Source of the DNA: Klebsormidium nitens
Lineage: Eukaryota > Streptophyta > Klebsormidiophyceae > Klebsormidiales > Klebsormidiaceae
Assembly (NCBI GenBank): GCA_000708835.1
Contig: DF237570.1
Span: forward strand, 1-50,498
DNA: 50,498 bases
Direction of reading: 5' to 3'
The position numbers and the translations under genes are program-made. The notes under the pieces were generated by a model that saw nothing but the letters and a program-made list of their open reading frames with translations, did no database searches and had not been told where the DNA came from. Shown piece by piece: positions 45,701 to 50,498 of this stretch (position 1 is its first letter; each line of letters begins with the position of its first letter).

Positions 45701-47393
45701 ATCTGCCCCATGGAACTGTATGGAACTCGTTGGGGAAAGAGCACAAAGACACAGAAAAGCCCGACACGATTTTCCCAGAATTACCAGTCTCACCTGACAC
45801 GAACCGCTCCGAAATGAGCACCATATGGTGCGGAAACTTTTTCGACATCCCCTCAAACACGTCCCTCACCCCCCCGGGCTGCTCCATCGCCATCTGAAAC
45901 AGCGCCGCGTACGGGCCCGACACTTGCGGGACGTTTTTCGGCCCAACCAGGGGGGACGAAATGACTGAGAGCGATACCCCACAGCGCGGAAAGGCGCTCG
46001 CGACATTGTGTGCGTCGGCGAGCCAGCAGGGGGTGTTGGTTGCCCCGTGTTGAGACCCCAGGGAAGAAGGGGGGCAGCGAAGGGCGGAGGGGAACTTGTG
46101 GGGCTGGGTGGTGCCAATTAAGAGGCAATGGCGGCTGTGGGGGCTAGACATCGGGAGGTCTTTGCACATCTGCGGGGAGGGAAGTGACTAAGTTTAGTCG
46201 TACATGGCATCTGATGGCTGAATACGCGAACAGCCAAAACTAAAGGAATCTTGGTTGCTGCTGCAAACATGAATCTCAGACACTCCAATCCTAGAAGTCT
46301 TGCCTGCTCATAAATGAGGAGAGGAAAGATTTGTACACGGCAGTATGAGTCGCTTGAAAGAATGCACCCAGAGTTCTGATCAAATTGGGACGGATTTGTG
46401 CTTGCCACATGGTAGTGGTGCAATCAGCTCATATGGGAAGTCTTGGCCAAATGGAAGGTTTCAAAGGAACACCCTTGGTGAGCAGACAATCAAGTGTCGA
46501 CTGTGGGGGCTGGACACCTGTAGAAATCTGCACATCTTGGGGCAAGTGGAGAAATATAGAGAATCAAGATAAGTGGAAAGCTTGACGAAGTGTGGGGTTG
46601 AGACAGAACCCGGTCAGTGTTTCCAAGAAAACAGTGGCAACTGTGGGGGCTTGAGAATGGAAGGCCATTGCCCACTTGTGGGGAGGGGTATAGGATACAT
46701 GCAATCAGCCTAGAAAGTTGAGTGGAGTGGACATCCTAACAATATGTGGGGTTTTGTGAAAAGTAGCCTTGGGGAAGAAGCAGGCTATGGGCTTTGACAT
46801 GAAGAGGGCTTGCACATCTGAGAAAGATGGATAACTCTAGATAGAGGCCTATTGATGAGAACAAACATTAAACTCTTGGCACAACTGGTGTTGAGGACTC
46901 ACATGTTGAATTCTGTTCACAGCACTCTCATGAAAGATTGAAGAAGACTGATAAAAGTTGGAACTGAAGGGGCATGTCCGAAGACGCTGCTGAATGAAGA
47001 ATGAATTTGACTGTCAGCGAGCTAGTCATTGCAAACCAGAATAAAGCAGAGAATATAACAAGCTAGTGGCGAAGAGCTCACCGCAAGCCCCTCAGCGAGT
47101 CCCTCAGCAACAGCCGCCTCCGCGCACCCCCCCCCACAAAAGTCAATCCTGCTCAACCACCCGCCAAACTCCTCAACATTGTTCGTCCAGCCAGTCTGCT
47201 GCAGGAGACAACTGCTCTGGAACGAGAGCGTATAGAAAACAACTAGAGCGTACTCGGGGCTTTCTGTGAGGCCCTGAGTGTCTGAAGCCAAGCCTGCAAT
47301 AATTGGGTCTATGTATTCTGAGCGAATGGCGGGCCAGTAGGGGAGCATCACCAGATTGCCCTCCACCACCAGCACCAGCTGATGGGGGGCCAT
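42709..47393 (-). CDS. MED25: Mediator complex subunit 25 (VWA and ACID domains, about 523 aa)
   Basis: Exons in phase on the minus strand: 47393-47082, 46169-45794, 45364-44772, 44338-44244, 43856-43760, 43074-42985, 42717-42709. Residues 1-230 form the MED25 VWA domain: HQLVLVVEGNLVMLPYW, EYALVVFYT, CLLQQTGWTNNVEEFGGWL, EAAVAEGLAEGLA, RHCLLIGTTQPHKFP, HHMVLISERFVSG. These match plant MED25/PFT1 segment by segment. Residues 231-400 are a Pro/Gln/Ser-rich linker. From about 404 the activator-binding ACID domain begins with MVRVWAGQL, then DWPPKLVGAKLV, and GVMVELPRQYMALLYVEDKK near the end. MED25 docks transcription activators onto Mediator in the nucleus. The long Gln-rich tail of land-plant MED25 is absent. 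The final exon (two codons and stop) is a guess from the nearest in-phase acceptor. Intron 1 could hide a further small exon. Confidence 0.85.
43574..43784 (-). repeat. Copied exon end and 5' splice site in the following intron (MED25 exon 5)
   Basis: The end of exon 5 and its donor (43751-43784) recur at 43574-43607, offset 177 bp, downstream in the gene's direction. The true donor reads ATG|GTGAGC and the copy reads ATG|GTAAGC, which is closer to consensus. Degenerate Leu/Ser-type repeats with GTGGCTTCAA fill part of the space between. Confidence 0.8.
46135..46690 (-). repeat. Copies of an exon start and 3' splice site in MED25 intron 1
   Basis: The boundary of exon 2 (46135-46182) has two diverged relatives upstream in the gene's direction, beginning at 46501 and 46641 on the plus strand with CTGTGGGGGC. 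Each continues with a GGACA/GAGAA-type stretch, then a GCACATC or GCCCACTTG region and GGGG. The third is the most diverged. Confidence 0.65.
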
Positions 47394-47611
47394 AGAGAAG
47401 AAGAGCTGACGCGCAGAGGGGGAAGAAGGACTCCAGGGCGATCTCCTCTGAGCTGGCCCAATGCGACCAGCAAATGGCTTTACATTTGATGGTTAGCAGC
47501 GGCCTGCAGGACACTGCAGGGAGCTTTCAGCCTTTAGCCTGAAGGCTGAAGTTTAGGGCATCATGTGCAGATGCCAGAAGCCTGATCAAGAGAACCCAAG
47601 CCCTAAAAGTT

Positions 47612-47620
47612 AAACCCTAA
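47612..47620. promoter_or_regulatory. Telo-box AAACCCTAA upstream of MED25
   Basis: AAACCCTAA lies about 220 bp upstream of the MED25 start codon. In plants this motif is enriched near transcription starts of housekeeping genes and binds telobox-recognising factors. Its role here is inferred only from sequence and position. Confidence 0.45.
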
Positions 47621-47726
47621 TTTTAAACGCCATATGAAAGGAGGACAGGTTTCCTAAAACCCCCGAAACGTGAGCCGGCGAGACGCGCGCCGCGCGGCCG
47701 CGAAGTCCGAGCCGCCGGCGCGGCCG

Positions 47727-47754
47727 GCCGGCCTGTATCATAGTATAGGCCGGC
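47727..47754. repeat. Perfect 8-bp inverted repeat in a GC-rich block
   Basis: GCCGGCCT at 47727-47734 pairs with AGGCCGGC at 47747-47754, with a 12-base AT-rich loop. It sits in a block of roughly 150 bp made largely of GGCC, GCGC and CCGG words. It could form a hairpin or serve as a divergent promoter core. Confidence 0.7.
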
Positions 47755-48920
47755 GGCGCCCATTGAACCGCGGCCGCGTGGCTCGTGAACTTGGTAGGCC
47801 GGCCAGCGCGGGGCCAGCGCTTTGTTCAGTTCGTGTGGGGGCGCCTTCCACAAACCATCAGGTAAGAACAGCCTCCCGTTTTCCAACTTATTAGTGCGTT
47901 CATATATGTGCTGAATCCAGTGCTGAAAGCTAACGATGTCAGGTTGGCAGGGAACGCCACCTAATCCTGAGTTCATTAGGTTCTTGATCTCATGAACGAA
48001 GTGAGCTTCTCATAGTAAAGACTGGACATGGAGGTACTTTGTCGCTTCGAGGCTTTGTCTGGTCCTTTGGTGTTTTCTGTCCTGGCAATATTAGCACGAC
48101 AACCCGCGCCATTATGTTAGGCCGACACGGTCGCCGGGCAAATTATCAAAAACAGAGAGGTCTGACCAGGGCTTATAGTGTATGCGGGGAATTGCGGCAT
48201 TTCTACAGAGTGCGGAAGCAACACGTTTTTTTCAGCTAAAGCTAGCTGTTTTCCCGGTTGTCAACAATGGGTACAAGATTAATAGGCGACTTGCCTGTTG
48301 TGACTTTCTCGATGAACCAAGGGGCATGTTCCAATAAGAGGCTCGAGTATGTTCAAGCCAGGCTCTTGCTTGAAAGCGCTTCTTTTCTGACTTCTTCAAC
48401 AAAACAACACAGTTTAGGTGCGTTCTATGGAGACCTGGAGTTTGGCTTTTGTAATCTGGTATTGAACAACTGGCAGCCTGCTCTAGCAGACTGTCTCTCT
48501 TCACCAATCGGAGTACTCGCTATGCAGGTGTTTGTGGAGCCCTGCTGTTTTGACAAGGTCGCACCGTGCCTGCTCCGAGCTCCATTCATTGTGCCACATC
48601 AGCCATGGTTGGTAAAAGCTGAACTCGAGGCTCCTTTAACCAAAACTTTACTTAGCTGAAGATTTTGTATACTGTTTGCCACCCTGCAGCCTCTTGAATT
48701 TCCTTATGATGAAACGGTGAAATGTTTGGGCTTCGGATGACCAGCTTTGCGAGCGGGAATATGAGCCCACGAGAAGAGAGAGAGTGCGTTCGTTCTTTCT
48801 CCTGCCTTCTTGTTGCGGGCAGTATTTTTCCTACTGCTGCGTAGACGTCAACCAGTTGCAGAATTACTGCCCGCAGTTGAGAGTAACTTCGGATTGAGGG
48901 AGCGACGATGACTTCGATAA

Positions 48921-49097
48921 CTCTCGTGTGACCTAAGAGCCGTGTGACCTAAGATAGGCACCCGGGGGACGGGTGGGGTTGGTATGGTGGTTAGGGTGGG
49001 TTGGGCTGCGGAGCGGGTGATATTTGCATTAGGTCTTTTAGGTTAAGTGCCCGGGTAACACGTATCTTAGTCAAACGCCCGTTAGGTCACACGAGAG
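48921..49097. mobile_element. MITE-like element with 16-bp perfect terminal inverted repeats
   Basis: CTCTCGTGTGACCTAA at 48921-48936 is the exact reverse complement of 49082-49097. An inner pair, CTAAGATA and TATCTTAG, is nested within. The core is G-rich (GGGTGGGGTTGGTATGGTGG and then TTAGGGTGGG). GCGACGATGAC occurs at 48902-48912 and again at 49108-49118, flanking the element, and resembles an 11-bp target-site duplication such as Mutator-type elements make. It has no coding capacity. Confidence 0.6.
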
Positions 49098-49224
49098 GTA
49101 CTGGTATGCGACGATGACCTACAGTGCCAGTCAGCAGCCCTCCTCCGATCAAAGTCTTCGTCACGGACGCAACTAAAGGTCCGAATACACTGCTTGTCCG
49201 CAGACTTCCGAAGCAGGTTCCAGC

Positions 49225-50196
49225 ATGCCTGGGCCCGTCGCTGACGCCGACACAGAGGCAAAGCACCTCGCCAGCCAGTTTATCGCGGAGGGGTATAGAC
49301 ACGATGACGTGGCCGAGGCGACTGCGAAAGGGGGTTTGACTGCCGGCTATGCGGCGTATCTCGACAAGTACAAAGACACGCGTCTTACCGCCCGAAAGAA
49401 GGACGGAGTGAGCGTCCGCAGGTCTGATTGGGCAAAAGCGCCTGACTCAGAGGTGAGCGTGAAATTTGTCTGGCAACTCTCAGTGTGTGTATATGAATCA
49501 AGAAAAGCGCCCGGGAGACGGGGGGTTTAGTTTGGTGGTTAGGGTGGGTTTTCGTGCGGAGCGCATGATCTTAATTTCAGGTCCGCTCGGTCTTGATTCA
49601 AACGCCCGTGGTTCATGCGAAAGTTGCAAGTATTAAAAATCTCTTTCCTACCCTTTCGCTGAGTAGCTAGGATGACATGTATATCCGACCGTCTAGCAAC
49701 GGGCGCAGAACACTCCCCGCGGCGGAAAGAAAGGATCACAAGAACGCGGCAGGTTGACCACCGTACTTCGAAACAATCAAGACGTTATAGCGAAAAAGTA
49801 GGGCGTGAAAGCTCAACGTCAAGAACCCACTTACTCTTGTCGACTCGGATCCTTAACAGACTTAAAGCACTTTGGCTAAAAGGCAGGAGCCAAACTTCAA
49901 GCATTTGATTCTGGTGGCTCACCATATATTGAAACGGTTTCAATCCTGGGCGACTTGTTGAATCCTTGTGTTGCTTCCGGCCCTTCGACCGCATTGGGTC
50001 AGTCGCATTTTCACTGCCTTTGTCGGCGATTTTGCCCTGTGCTTAATATCTACTCAGAACACATTGCAGAAAGATGCTGAGAGTCAGCCTGCGAATCAGG
50101 CTACCATCCTTTTCGCAGGAGTACAAGCGACGGCAGGCGAGCTTTGGTGAAAGCTACCTGGCACATCTTAGGCGAGCACACCAGTCACCTTGCAAT
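49225..50196 (+). CDS. Unidentified gene, 5' part (at least two exons)
   Basis: The start ATG at 49225 opens a 76-codon exon (49225-49452) ending at a GAG|GTGAGC donor. It reads MPGPVADADTEAKHLASQF and continues through DDVAEATAKGGLTAGYAAYL with good coding-style codons. The next likely exon, in phase, is 50119-50196 (EYKRRQASFGESYLAHLRRA), between a TTTCGCAG acceptor and a GTAAGT donor. The protein is hydrophilic and probably helical. The first part could be a small UBA-like helical bundle, but I do not recognise the family. No stop codon is reached in these exons, so the gene probably continues beyond the window. The intron carries one of the G-rich inverted-repeat elements. Confidence 0.5.
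49494..49600. mobile_element. Second G-rich inverted-repeat element
   Basis: TGAATCAAG at 49494-49502 is inverted at 49592-49600 (CTTGATTCA). Inside are CGCCCGGGAGACGGGG and GGTGGTTAGGGTGGG, and CAAACGCCCGT lies just beyond the right arm, as in the element at 48921. It lies in the intron of the right-end gene. Confidence 0.5.
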
Positions 50197-50498
50197 GTAA
50201 GTACTCAGGCCCAGCAGTTGGTCAAGTGACTGCTTTGCTCCTTGTATTAGAGAGCTGCCGCTAGCAGGAACACGGGACCAGCAATGTGACGAAGTCATTT
50301 TTCAACAAGTGAGCTGGCGGTCTTTTGACGAAGCGTTAATATAGCAAAAGAAGCTCTAGCAAAAGTACGCTGACCAGCCTGCTGGGGACGGGTGGGGTTA
50401 GCTTGGGGGTTTAGGGTGGATACGGGTGGGTTTGGTTTTCAGTGTAAGTGTAGGAGCAAATTTTGATCGAGCTGACTTTTGCTAATGTCACGATGTAT
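50197..50498. other. Right edge: likely intron and third G-rich element
   Basis: Probably intron of the unidentified gene. Most of the stretch is taken up by the inverted-repeat element. No further exon is clear; the AG at 50239-50240 is only a possible acceptor. Confidence 0.4.
50357..50484. mobile_element. Third G-rich inverted-repeat element
   Basis: TAGCAAAAGT at 50357-50366 is perfectly inverted at 50475-50484 (ACTTTTGCTA). Between them lie GGGGACGGGTGGGGTTAG and GGTTTAGGGTGG, matching the core of the other two elements. TTTAGGG is the plant-type telomere unit, but here it is a single interstitial copy. Confidence 0.5.

Larger units (their letters stand above)
47394..49224. other. Divergent promoter region between MED25 and the right-end gene
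   Basis: No convincing gene is present. A 133-codon frame at 48258-48659 has no domain or coding bias. The stretch contains a telo-box, a very GC-rich palindromic block at about 47670-47830 that may be a CpG-rich promoter, and one short inverted-repeat element at 48921-49097. Confidence 0.5.

Noticed and set aside
45403-45744. 113-codon minus-strand frame inside MED25
   Set aside because: It lies mainly in the intron between exons 2 and 3, whose acceptor and phase fit the flanking MED25 exons better.
48258-48659. 133-codon plus-strand frame upstream of the right-end gene
   Set aside because: No domain, no coding bias and an antisense frame of similar length; kept as intergenic.
50400-50440. 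GGTTTAGGGTGG considered as an interstitial telomere
   Set aside because: Only a single TTTAGGG unit is present, within a G-rich element shared with two other loci; not a telomeric array.

Overview
The window is nuclear DNA of a plant-lineage eukaryote, most likely a streptophyte green alga of the Klebsormidium kind. This is inferred from near-50% GC, short GT-AG introns, and plant-type proteins: a land-plant-style golgin, MED25 and a CID7-like Smr protein. I could not run a taxonomic search. I rebuilt gene models by joining open frames at consensus splice sites and requiring the reading phase to close at every junction. All five main models close without a frameshift.

Layout. (1) + strand, 609-17720: a giant coiled-coil, tail-anchored golgin of about 3755 residues, related to the plant TNO1/At4g31570 group. 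(2) - strand, 23529-19213: a secreted, glycosylated dienelactone-hydrolase-family protein with an intact Cys-Asp-His triad. (3) + strand, 25468-29394: a CID7-like protein with CUE-like, DUF1771 and Smr domains, probably RNA-associated. (4) + strand, 32032-40048: three CCCH zinc fingers, a long disordered middle with a KH-like fold, a PARP-like domain that has lost its catalytic His and Tyr, and a C-terminal CaaX box. (5) - strand, 47393-42709: Mediator subunit MED25, with VWA and ACID domains. (6) + strand from 49225: the start of an unidentified gene that probably runs out of the window.

The most interesting gene is number 4. Its domain order and its lost catalytic residues match the animal antiviral RNA-binding protein ZAP-L/PARP13: CCCH fingers, inactive PARP fold, prenylated C terminus. 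Finding this in an alga suggests either an old lineage or a convergent membrane-tethered RNA sensor.

A second theme crosses genes. In the golgin, the hydrolase, the CID7-like gene, the PARP-like gene and MED25, a piece of exon together with its splice junction has been tandemly copied into the adjacent intron, seven times in total. One case looks like an intron made by the duplication itself.

The right end holds three short elements with a shared G-rich core. Each is bounded by its own inverted repeat, and one is flanked by an 11-bp direct repeat like a transposon target site. The remaining intergenic stretches hold small tandem repeats and no convincing genes. I saw no rRNA, tRNA or CRISPR.
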